This document shows, in pieces, positions 1-6,861 of a DNA stretch of 31,514 bases. The stretch's first letter is position 1. Every line of letters begins with the position of its first letter. The position numbers and the translations under genes are program-made. Under the pieces are notes generated by a model that saw only the letters and a list, made by a program, of their open reading frames with translations, made no database searches and had not been told where the DNA came from. The stretch lies in IMG/VR virus record IMGVR_UViG_3300048573_000182, positions 1-31,514 of that record; one strand, written 5' to 3'. The stretch comes from a virus.

Positions 1-719
1 AACGCTGCTGATAACTGAGGTGCAAAGATGAGCGCAACAATAGCAAACACCTTAACAGCGTCGTCACCGGGAAGACATCTATATTCTATCGAATCGTGCT
101 CTTTAACTAGAGTAGTCTCCCATTTATTTTTTGTGATAGGAACACCGTTAATCATAATCACGAAAGTAGATTCGTAATCAGGGGATATGTCGTGATCGGT
201 GTTGATTTGTTCAACAACACTAGCAATAGTAGTACCTTCTAGGACAGCTACTGTAAATCGCTCGGTTTTAAGCGGATGAGGAATAGCGTTTAATATAGCT
301 ACTTTCCTGCTCAAAGGTTTATCTAAGCATGATTTGTTTTCTACATAACGAAAGAAGCCAGCAACACGTTTATTCCACTTAGGGTTGCTAAGGTACTCCA
401 CGACAGAATCAGAGCCTTCACGGACGTGTAGGAAGCTCTCAGGGGTAATCATGACTCCTATGTGTCTGACTTTACCAAGTACACGGAACAAAACAACATC
501 GCCGTGTAAAGGTGTAGTTACTTCATCCCAACCCTCACGGTATTGTGCGAACAATTCTTGTATACGCTGTTCTTCTGTAGCTTCGTACTCGCTGTCAAAA
601 GCTGGCAAGTCTATTTTCAGTTCTTCTTTGTAGAACAACCGAACCAAGCCGTAACAATCAGTACCAGAGAAATCTCTTCCCTTGGCTTTATACCGTAGCC
701 CAATGTATTTCTCTGTCAT
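1..719 (-). CDS. NlpC/P60 tail-tip peptidase fused to a lambda I-like domain (partial)
   Basis: Tail-tip assembly protein of the lambda K/I kind; the C-terminus is cut off by the left window edge after 239 codons. Residues 1-125 read as an NlpC/P60 cysteine peptidase: Cys22 in DCYGLVRLFY, then HGDVVLF and His86 in VRHIGVMI, with another His near 98 in SFLHV. Such enzymes cut peptidoglycan peptides and help the tail tip cross the cell wall. Residues 140-225 look like a beta-grasp (ubiquitin/ThiS-like) segment ending in YRCLPGDD, followed by a hydrophobic stretch typical of lambda I-type proteins, so K-like and I-like parts seem joined in one chain. ATG at 719 follows an AAGAAG-type ribosome site and lies 16 bases after the upstream tail gene. 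It is the last visible member of the minus-strand tail operon. The peptidase call is firm; the second domain is inferred. Confidence 0.85.
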   Translation of the reverse strand, partial: MTEKYIGLRYKAKGRDFSGTDCYGLVRLFYKEELKIDLPAFDSEYEATEEQRIQELFAQYREGWDEVTTPLHGDVVLFRVLGKVRHIGVMITPESFLHVREGSDSVVEYLSNPKWNKRVAGFFRYVENKSCLDKPLSRKVAILNAIPHPLKTERFTVAVLEGTTIASVVEQINTDHDISPDYESTFVIMINGVPITKNKWETTLVKEHDSIEYRCLPGDDAVKVFAIVALIFAPQLSAA

Positions 720-735
720 TTTCTTTTCTTCTTAA

Positions 736-1254
736 TTAGAACAACCCAGGATTGAAACGGGGTGTGTATGTGTAAGCAGGGAAAGGTTCTCTATCCTGCT
801 CTGGAGTCATCAATTCAGCAGTGACTTGCCCTGCGTTGTACTGAAAGTTTGTGATATAGAAATTATCGAACACGATCTCTACCACGTCTGGTGTTTTTGA
901 TAGAACAAGCTCTATTTTGATTTTAGGAGGACTAGCTAGCGATCTGATTATCGGTGTAATGTACCGAGTAACGTCTTCAAGCACTAGACTACACCTACTA
1001 GAGCCTTCTCTTTCTTCTGATGGTAGTGCTATTCGCAGAGGAAGAAACGTAAATGAATCTCCTCTGCTGACAACACCGTAAGTCACATCTTCGGAATCTT
1101 CACTTATACGGGAAGTATAGTTATCAGCTAAACGAACCCTAGGTGTAACTCCATCGGTATCGTAGATAGTCAAGAGTACTATTAAAGTAGAATCCCCATC
1201 TGGACTAAACATCTGTTTAATCGCTTCAGGGGACATTGTTGCTAGTCTGCTCAT
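736..1254 (-). CDS. minor tail protein, DUF1833-like
   Basis: A 172-residue protein whose start (MSRLATMSPEAIKQMF), beta-rich middle and position between the tape measure and the NlpC/P60 tip protein match the DUF1833 family of siphovirus tail proteins, thought to be part of the tail tip or distal tail. No catalytic motif is visible. The reading frame extends upstream to 1287, but ATG at 1254 is preferred because it forms an ATGA overlap with the stop codon of the preceding gene, the usual coupled arrangement here. The extra 11 upstream residues would overlap that gene by 37 bases with no ribosome site. The C-terminus (FPAYTYTPRFNPGLF) is aromatic and proline-rich. Function is inferred from family resemblance and gene order. 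Confidence 0.75.
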   Translation of the reverse strand: MSRLATMSPEAIKQMFSPDGDSTLIVLLTIYDTDGVTPRVRLADNYTSRISEDSEDVTYGVVSRGDSFTFLPLRIALPSEEREGSSRCSLVLEDVTRYITPIIRSLASPPKIKIELVLSKTPDVVEIVFDNFYITNFQYNAGQVTAELMTPEQDREPFPAYTYTPRFNPGLF

Positions 1255-1616
1255 GGTAGTATTTCCATCTGCATAGACGTGCTCCAAACATCGTTCGTAA
1301 TATAAGAAACGGTGTACATTTCTCCGTTATCAGTAGCGACAAGTCTTGCCTCTACGATAGCTCCTGTACGTGGATGTGGGAAACCAAATCTTGCAGTACC
1401 TTTGATGGTATCTTCTACAAACACACGCAGTGCTTCTACTTGCGATGTACGCATGTGAAAGGTACACTGCATTGTGTGTATACGCTTACCTATTCTTCTT
1501 TGCTTCGCAGCACCCTTGTCTTGGGGAGTTCTCAGAAGCAGAACACCACCTGTCTCTGAGAAGTTCTCCTGTGGACTTTGCGGCAATGTTGGAGGCCATG
1601 TGTAACTGTATGCCAT
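1251..1616 (-). CDS. minor tail protein
   Basis: A 121-residue protein directly after the tape measure gene, where lambda-like phages place gene M and related distal-tail proteins. The pattern of a central MQCTFHMRTSQVEAL helix, then FGFPHPRTGAIVEARL and a C-terminal W-S-MQMEILP strand is typical of small all-beta minor tail proteins that cap the tape measure and start the tail tip. ATG at 1616 has AAAGGATAAA immediately upstream. The stop overlaps the next gene as ATGA, so the two are translationally coupled. There is no signal peptide, membrane segment or catalytic motif. The exact lambda equivalent (M-like or the N-terminal part of L) cannot be decided here. Confidence 0.65.
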   Translation of the reverse strand: MAYSYTWPPTLPQSPQENFSETGGVLLLRTPQDKGAAKQRRIGKRIHTMQCTFHMRTSQVEALRVFVEDTIKGTARFGFPHPRTGAIVEARLVATDNGEMYTVSYITNDVWSTSMQMEILP

Positions 1617-1624
1617 TTTATCCT

Positions 1625-4600
1625 TTATCTTGAAAGCAGAGAAGGGCGCATACCGAAGGTTTGACCGATTGAGCGTTGCACAGAACTACCAGAGCGTTGT
1701 GCTTCACCTGCAATCATTTCACCCACGGTTACTTCTACTCTACGATTACCTCTGCTATCTACAGTTTCTTTCTGCGAAACCTGAGCACCAGAGTTGTTGT
1801 TAATAACTACCTGTACGCTAGTACCGCTAGAACCACGAGTAGCACCTTTAGTATGATCTATGACGGTTTCCTGTGGGTGCATTACTGCGTAGTACCCACC
1901 TTTACCATCAACACCGCCTGATCTGCTACCGTTGCCCGTGTAACCACCACCATCATACGAGGGGAAGAAGCTCTTAATTAAGCCGAAGATACCTTGGCTA
2001 CCACCAGCAGCAGAAGCTGACTCGTATGCTTTCATGAAGGACATACGCAACTCAAGTTTAGCTAAGTCGATTAACATTGATTTGATCATGTCACCAAACG
2101 AGGATTTACCTGTAGCGGCGAAATCAACAAGTATATCTGCCGCATCACCAAAACCTTTCTTGAAAACATCATTGAAAGCTATCTGTCTTTGGTAATCATC
2201 GTCAAAGGTTTTACGCACGGCCTCGGAAGATTGTTCTACTAAATCACGTTTAGCTATATAAAACTCTGTTAAACGTACCAGAGAATTTTGAAGGTCTACA
2301 CCTTGCTCTTCTCTCATACGAGTATCAACTTCTTTAAGATATTCAACATCGAGCTGTTTATATCTTTTCTGTAGGTCGTACTGATTTTGAAGTTGTTGTC
2401 TTACTTTCTCAGTTTTACCCCTAAGAGACTCAGTAAATTCAAAATCTTCTTTCTCGATCTTAAATTTCTCAGAAGTACCCTTATCTTCTATCTCTTGTTT
2501 GCGAGAAAACTTATAAGTCTGTGAAAACTTTATAAGGTTCTGTAGCCTAACTTCTGCTGCTTTTTCTGCTGACAACATTCCTGCTGCCTCTAGACGATTG
2601 ATCGAAGCGAGTTGTCGTTCGTATTCAGCACCGTTTGCAGAAAGTTTTTGCTCGATGATTAGGATTTGTCGCTTGTCTTCTAGGTGCTCTTTGTCAATAT
2701 CTGACCTGTCTTTCTCAATCTGCTCAAGTAGACTTTTCGTTGATATTTCTTCCTTGGCTAGCTTCAGTAGACCAGCAGCACGAACTTCAATTTTTTCGTT
2801 TGCCAACCTACCTTGAGCAGTTTCACCCTGCTTTTTGTACATTGGATCATTACGAATATCTAGTATCTTTTTCTCTAACGGAAGCAACTCGCGTAGTCTA
2901 CCGATGGTGCTTATGTAAGCATCACTAAGCTGTTCCTCTACAGTCAACGCAAAAGGTTTTGACTTGTCTACAGGTTCTTTCTTTTTGAACCTATCCTGAA
3001 TCTTTTTCTTACGTTCATCGTAGTCTTCCTTGTCTATCTTACTACCTACAGCTCTGTAATCTTCTTCAAGCTTTTTAAGCTCTAGATCAGCTTTCTTTCT
3101 TTCACTGAGATACTCTAAATGATTCTTTTCGTTCTTCTGTATTTGTTCTGCTTTTTCTTTATTGAACTTAGCTTCTTTTATTTCTTGTTTTTCAATATCA
3201 AGATAAACCTTTAGCTCCTTTTCTTTTGCAGCAACTGTAGCAGCTATACCTTCTCTGCGGAAAAGGGTATTAGCACCTACGTTTTTATCAGAATCAATCT
3301 GGGCTAGTTTAAGTCTACCTTCAGTTATATCTTGTGTTAATTTTTGAACAGGTGACTGATTACCAGCAAGACGGTTCAAAGAAGAAACAACATCGTCTAC
3401 TCTCTGCTTGAATGAAATCCAGTAGTTTGTCAGGGGAGTCAAATCTCTTTCCATTCGAGCAACAGCAGCGGTTGTCTGCGTAGCCATTGCACCCATAGCC
3501 AATGCAACCAAGTCAGCTTTTCTACCCTGTTGTTCGAGGTCATAAGCAAGTTGCAGGACTTTAGGGGACACATCACCTGTTTTAATAGCTAACTCTGTCA
3601 AAACTTTTACAGGGTCTTTAGCAAGGTCTTGGAAGGCTTTAATGGTGTCTTTAATAGCAACACCACCGTATCTTTCCATATCGATCGCAGCCTTACCCAC
3701 AAGACTAATTTGAGAAGCAGAGAACGTACCCGCATCGGACATTAAGCCGATAATCTCAGTGGCTTTCAGTGTAGTTGCACCAAGGTTTGTTAAGTTGTTT
3801 ATATAGTCCGAACTAGCTGCTTTTGTTACACCAAAAACATTACCAGTAACAGCTAAACTTCTTGTCAAGTCATCATTGGCAGAGATTAGCTTTACCTGCT
3901 GATAAACAAGTGTACCAAGTGCTGCTATCAGACCAGTAATACCAACACCCATTAGGACACTCATTGCGTTTCGTATCGTATTGAATGAACCCGCTAGAGC
4001 AGGGAAACGGTTGCTTAACGAATCCATTGCTAAGGATAAACCTGTGAACTTCAAACCAAGGTCAACAACAGCACGACCTGCGTCAGCTAAAGCACCAAAA
4101 GTTAATGCACCAAGAGCACTTACTGTTCCACCGATTGACCTAACCATGTCAGATGCTGCTGTCTTAAAGACTGTTTGTAGTTTTTCCGTAGCTACACCAG
4201 ATTGTGCAATCAAATCTCGGATTTGCAAACCTTGCTGCATGATAACTAAGTGCAACGGCATACCACCTGCGACAGACACAGCAACGTCTGATATTTGAGG
4301 GGTTAACGATCTTGATAATCTGGTAGCAGCACGCTTCTCGTCTTGTGATGCAACTTCCTGTACTTTCTTTCTGTATTTTTCAAGCTGTGTAGAAGCCTCT
4401 GCTCCGCTTACACCTGCACGCTGCAACGCTACGGAGTACTTAGATACAGCAGCAGCAGCACGTTCTCCTGTCGCTACGTTTAAACCAAACGTGCTGTTCA
4501 TTTCAGCTAGTACAGCATCTACACGCATCATTTCTTGTGTCAAGAACTTGTTAGCTGCTACGTTTTGCTTCAAAACCGTACTACGGTCTTTTTCTGCTGT

Positions 4601-5203
4601 ACTTAGCACGTTAGCAGCCTTAGCAGTATCAAGATACACACGCTCTTGTTCTTTTATTCTACGAACATATTCAGCGCTATCAGCAAGTTTAGGGTCTTTA
4701 CCCCCTGCCTTCATCTGTCCTTCTACTTCAAAAGGAATACGGCTAAATTCACGCATTTGTTTTGCAGTAAGCAACAAACCTTCGTTCGCTAATGAAATTC
4801 TGTTTTGCAGTTGTTCAAAATGCTGTGTAATACTACGAACAGAACCAATTGCAGAATCAAAAGGGTCTTGTGATAGTTTACGGATTCCAGCAAGCTGTTC
4901 TCTGACGTCCTCAAGCGGAACACCCATCTGACGAGCAGCACGGAGTTGGCTAGCTTCCCAACGGGTAGCACCTGATGCTAAATCCTTGTACATATCTGCA
5001 AGTTTAGTCAACAGGTCTAGTTGCGGCTTCAGTGGATTTCCACCACCCCCTCTACCCGATCCTCCCCCAACAGGTGAACTAGGAGCACTCGTTGGCTTCG
5101 CTAGTTGTCTTGCGAGTTCAACTAACTTCTCGTATTTACTAATTGCTTCAGTTAATTGGTTTGTATCTACTGTAAATACAAGTTTACTTAGTTCCACAGA
5201 CAT
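1625..5203 (-). CDS. tail tape measure protein
   Basis: At 1192 residues this is the longest gene of the window. It sets tail length, fills the tail tube and probably helps DNA pass the inner membrane. Residues about 1-300 are helical with a low-complexity Pro/Gly/Ser stretch near 45-60. Around 415-445 there is a hydrophobic segment (VLMGVGITGLIAAL). Residues about 640-1010 are highly charged coiled coil. Near 1010-1090 the motif FGDMIKSMLIDLAKLELRM followed by a Gly-rich DGGGYTGNG region and HPQETVIDH is characteristic of the lambda-type tape-measure C-terminus. ATG at 5203 is chosen over the GTG at 5212 because AAGGTGA, which contains that GTG, is an ideal ribosome site five bases before the ATG. 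At about 0.15 nm per residue, the known relation, the tail would be near 180 nm. It follows the G/G-T chaperones, as expected. Confidence 0.93.
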   Translation of the reverse strand: MSVELSKLVFTVDTNQLTEAISKYEKLVELARQLAKPTSAPSSPVGGGSGRGGGGNPLKPQLDLLTKLADMYKDLASGATRWEASQLRAARQMGVPLEDVREQLAGIRKLSQDPFDSAIGSVRSITQHFEQLQNRISLANEGLLLTAKQMREFSRIPFEVEGQMKAGGKDPKLADSAEYVRRIKEQERVYLDTAKAANVLSTAEKDRSTVLKQNVAANKFLTQEMMRVDAVLAEMNSTFGLNVATGERAAAAVSKYSVALQRAGVSGAEASTQLEKYRKKVQEVASQDEKRAATRLSRSLTPQISDVAVSVAGGMPLHLVIMQQGLQIRDLIAQSGVATEKLQTVFKTAASDMVRSIGGTVSALGALTFGALADAGRAVVDLGLKFTGLSLAMDSLSNRFPALAGSFNTIRNAMSVLMGVGITGLIAALGTLVYQQVKLISANDDLTRSLAVTGNVFGVTKAASSDYINNLTNLGATTLKATEIIGLMSDAGTFSASQISLVGKAAIDMERYGGVAIKDTIKAFQDLAKDPVKVLTELAIKTGDVSPKVLQLAYDLEQQGRKADLVALAMGAMATQTTAAVARMERDLTPLTNYWISFKQRVDDVVSSLNRLAGNQSPVQKLTQDITEGRLKLAQIDSDKNVGANTLFRREGIAATVAAKEKELKVYLDIEKQEIKEAKFNKEKAEQIQKNEKNHLEYLSERKKADLELKKLEEDYRAVGSKIDKEDYDERKKKIQDRFKKKEPVDKSKPFALTVEEQLSDAYISTIGRLRELLPLEKKILDIRNDPMYKKQGETAQGRLANEKIEVRAAGLLKLAKEEISTKSLLEQIEKDRSDIDKEHLEDKRQILIIEQKLSANGAEYERQLASINRLEAAGMLSAEKAAEVRLQNLIKFSQTYKFSRKQEIEDKGTSEKFKIEKEDFEFTESLRGKTEKVRQQLQNQYDLQKRYKQLDVEYLKEVDTRMREEQGVDLQNSLVRLTEFYIAKRDLVEQSSEAVRKTFDDDYQRQIAFNDVFKKGFGDAADILVDFAATGKSSFGDMIKSMLIDLAKLELRMSFMKAYESASAAGGSQGIFGLIKSFFPSYDGGGYTGNGSRSGGVDGKGGYYAVMHPQETVIDHTKGATRGSSGTSVQVVINNNSGAQVSQKETVDSRGNRRVEVTVGEMIAGEAQRSGSSVQRSIGQTFGMRPSLLSR

Positions 5204-5283
5204 TGCAGTCACCTTTTCTTATTGTTCTTTTTCTAAAGACTTTGCTGGTTTGCTTTTCTGTCAAAAGACAAGTCAAAGTACTT

Positions 5284-5309
5284 AAAAAAAAAGCCCTCTT
5301 TTGGAGGGC
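5284..5309 (-). terminator. rho-independent terminator after the tail chaperone genes
   Basis: On the minus strand GCCCTC and GAGGGC pair around CAAAA, followed by nine T. It lies between the end of the G-T frame (5347) and the tape measure start. The hairpin is identical, base for base over 17 bases, to the one after the major capsid gene at 9900-9916. Confidence 0.85.
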
Positions 5310-5346
5310 AAGTTTATAGTTATATTATTATACCTAGATGTAAAAC

Positions 5347-6106
5347 CTAGGTTGCGGATTTACTCCGCTTATGATTCAAGTAGACAACATCAAATCTATC
5401 AATCATACTTATCTCCCACTCTAAGGGTTGAAGTTTAAACAACTGAAAGAAAGCAATCATTTCTGTGTAGGTGATGGGATTCTCACCATCAAAACCACTA
5501 GTTCTTTTGTTGTTTAACACCCAAAACCAATCCCAACATCTCCACATCTTTCGAGGGAGTTCTACTAAGTTGTCTAGCTCTTTTGGTAAATTTTTTGCTT
5601 GTCGCTGGACACTTAGTAGTTGACTACGGAGTGAACTAGGGTCTGACTCCGAACCTAGTTTAAACTCCTGTCTTGCAAACTCAAGTGCTTGGTTTATCTC
5701 GTCCGCGAAAAAAGTTTGTAGGCTCAGCCGACTCCTTGATTACTTGCAAAGCAATCCATTCGTATTTGGAGATCACACCTGAGATGAGAGCTACATCGTT
5801 GCCAACTTCCTTACCACCATCTGACAACCCAACAATACTTTCCACCCTTGAAGCAATCCTGCGATTAATAACGCTCTCACGCCACAACAGGTCTTCTTCG
5901 GTTTGTGGGTCTGATGCTTTACGACCTTTGCGGGCTAGCATCTTCTCACGGTTGTCTTCCTCTAGTTCAAGCAAGTTGTTTATTTCTTTTACTTTTGGGT
6001 GAAAGCTACTACGAATAGTAATTGTCACATCCTTTAGGATTTCACCGTTAGGAGTTACAGGGTTGAACTTGTGACTGTCGGATTGTATGGTTGATGGATC
6101 AAACAT
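5347..6106 (-). CDS. tail assembly chaperone G-T fusion by ribosomal frameshift
   Basis: Frameshift product of the tail chaperone pair, predicted 252 residues. Translation starts as the G protein at 6106, reads 133 codons to the T run at 5713-5708, then moves +1 (or -2) so that C5707 is skipped and reading resumes at GCG 5706-5704. It continues for 119 residues to TAG at 5347. The downstream frame is open without interruption and has the features of a T domain: a helix, then the aromatic motif WRCWDWFWVLNNKR, GENPITYTEMIAFF and ISMIDRFDVVYL. In lambda the G-T protein binds the tape measure while G binds the tube protein, recruiting them during tail assembly; the position just before the tape measure fits. 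No good start codon serves the T frame alone; its first ATG (5547) would remove half of it. The fusion is a confident inference; the shift direction is not settled. Confidence 0.85.
5681..6106 (-). CDS. tail assembly chaperone G
   Basis: A 141-residue unshifted product of the tail chaperone gene, located between the tube protein and the tape measure, the standard G position. It is acidic and helical, with a charged segment at 45-65 (LLELEEDNREKMLARKGRK) and no membrane or catalytic motif. ATG at 6106 follows AAAGGAAAA at about eight bases' distance. Only eight residues (RGRDKPST) are made after the slip site before the stop, so most of the protein is shared with the G-T fusion. G is normally in large excess over G-T. 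It has its own promoter at 6164-6192, separating its transcription from the tube gene upstream. Confidence 0.85.
   Translation of the reverse strand: MFDPSTIQSDSHKFNPVTPNGEILKDVTITIRSSFHPKVKEINNLLELEEDNREKMLARKGRKASDPQTEEDLLWRESVINRRIASRVESIVGLSDGGKEVGNDVALISGVISKYEWIALQVIKESAEPTNFFRGRDKPST
5704..5714 (-). promoter_or_regulatory. programmed frameshift site of the G/G-T gene
   Basis: Read on the minus strand the site is C TTT TTT CGC GG, with G-frame codons TTT TTT CGC. The same Phe tRNA reads UUU and UUC, so a +1 slip from TTT to TTC is fully matched, and GCG is then read. A -2 slip of one Phe tRNA inside the T run gives the same frame. A -1 slip would hit TAA after four codons, so the common lambda-type shift is excluded. 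Confidence 0.75.
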
Positions 6107-6163
6107 TGTGTATATTTTCCTTTGTTGTTAATTAAAGTAAACTTATTGTCTACGTGTGTTGTT

Positions 6164-6192
6164 ATTTTAACACTCAAACACCTAAAAGTCAA
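6164..6192 (-). promoter_or_regulatory. sigma70-type promoter for the tail chaperone and tape measure genes
   Basis: On the minus strand TTGACT (6192-6187), a 17-base spacer and TAAAAT (6169-6164). Transcription would start near 6157, about 50 bases before the G start codon. It is the same box pair with the same spacing as the minus-strand promoter at 22816-22844. Confidence 0.7.
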
Positions 6193-6266
6193 GCGGAATA
6201 CGTCAACTTATGTTATTGTTTGTTTTTCTTTCGGAAACGGCTAAAGCGGGTGGCCTTCACCTCTCC

Positions 6267-6290
6267 CCTAAAAGAAACAGCGCTAGCTGT
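6267..6290 (-). terminator. weak terminator-like hairpin
   Basis: On the minus strand ACAGC pairs with GCTGT around TAGC, extendable by a G-U and an A-U pair, then TTCTTTT. It lies about 340 bases downstream of the promoter at 6636-6664 and before the chaperone promoter, so it could end the short transcript between them. The stem is short and the T run interrupted. Confidence 0.4.
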
Positions 6291-6629
6291 CTTATTACTT
6301 AATCAAAGGATATACTTAAAAGATAAATATATTAAAGATATAAATAAATAGGAAATAAGAAGAACCACCACTGCTCCATTAGATAAGCGCTTCTGTCTTA
6401 TTCTAACCAAGTGTGCATGACACATATATTCATTGAGTCTCATAGCAACGCCGCCTTGCCACCATATTCTATGAGAGTCTACTCTAGTCCCTATATGAAG
6501 GCTAGAACGGTACTGTTTGGTCTTGAGTCCAGTCCGATTGTCTTTCATGGGAGGCAGCCGATTTCAAGCTCACGACACTAACGTGTTCCCAGACGTATCT
6601 TTTATTTAAAGCAAGAGATAACCTTGCTA
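6291..6629 (-). ncRNA. candidate structured RNA between tail tube and chaperone genes
   Basis: No recognised RNA family, but the region behaves like an RNA gene. The promoter at 6636-6664 puts the 5' end near 6629, and the first hairpin, GCAAG/CTTGC (6627-6611), begins at once. A compact three-way element follows at 6590-6549: GGGA/TCCC closes an ACAC-taac-GTGT hairpin and an AGC/GCT hairpin. Next come a weaker CGG-TGG/CCA-CCG stem (6536-6508), a CTAGCC/GG-CTAG stem with one bulge (6505-6484) and an 8-bp stem CTATGAGA/TCTCATAG (6476-6438) with an inner GCAA/TTGC. The folded part is richer in G+C than the AT-rich flanks. A weak terminator lies at 6267-6290. An 81-codon frame overlaps the 3' part, so a leader or dual-function RNA is possible. 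No folding program was run. Confidence 0.45.
6303..6548 (-). CDS. possible small membrane protein inside the structured transcript
   Basis: An 81-codon frame with a basic N-terminal two thirds and a C-terminal hydrophobic segment at about residues 60-78 (AVVVLLISYLFISLIYLSF), which would make a tail-anchored inner-membrane protein. Against it, no Shine-Dalgarno sequence precedes ATG 6548 (upstream is CGGCTGCCTCCC) or the internal ATGs, and its first half coincides with strong hairpins. It could be the product of the transcript from the 6636-6664 promoter, or an accidental frame across an RNA gene. The second explanation is slightly preferred. No family is recognised. Confidence 0.25.
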   Translation of the reverse strand: MKDNRTGLKTKQYRSSLHIGTRVDSHRIWWQGGVAMRLNEYMCHAHLVRIRQKRLSNGAVVVLLISYLFISLIYLSFKYIL

Positions 6630-6635
6630 TCCTCA

Positions 6636-6664
6636 ATAGTAGCACTAGATTTGCTTGTTGTCAA
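6636..6664 (-). promoter_or_regulatory. strong sigma70-type promoter with extended -10
   Basis: On the minus strand TTGACA (6664-6659), exactly 17 bases, then TACTAT (6641-6636) preceded by TGC, an extended -10. This is the closest match to consensus among the promoters seen here. No obvious protein gene follows directly; the hairpin series at 6291-6629 does. The stretch 6665-6800 upstream is AT-rich and holds no gene that I can see. Confidence 0.75.
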
Positions 6665-6802
6665 TAGCAACACAGTATTTATTACAAACAAAATAAATTA
6701 ATTTAAATCACCACACAAGCCATTAAACTACTTCACGGCTACCAAGGTATTGATTGGTTGTGATAGCAGCTTAAAAGACTGTTTAAATCAATCCTAGACG
6801 CA

Positions 6803-6844
6803 TAAAACAAAACCCCTACTAACCGATTAAAGCTAGTAGGGGTT
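6803..6844 (-). terminator. rho-independent terminator after the tail tube gene
   Basis: A perfect 11-bp stem, AACCCCTACTA (6811-6821) with TAGTAGGGGTT (6834-6844), and a 12-base loop. On the minus strand it is followed by TTGTTTTA. It begins 17 bases after the stop of the tube gene. The reverse direction ends in TTCTAATT and is less convincing. Confidence 0.85.
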
Positions 6845-6861
6845 CTAATTAATAAACCAGA

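Noticed and set aside
3981-4931. Plus-strand frames of 105 and 146 codons
   Set aside because: They are complementary-strand shadows of the tape measure gene, without ribosome sites and Ser/Cys-rich as expected from antisense frames.
5230-5280. Promoter for the tape measure gene (TTGACT and TTGACA boxes after the terminator)
   Set aside because: No acceptable -10 box lies 16-18 bases downstream of either.
6154-6351. 65-codon plus-strand frame in the intergenic region
   Set aside because: It runs against the operon, through the chaperone promoter, with no ribosome site or protein-like pattern.
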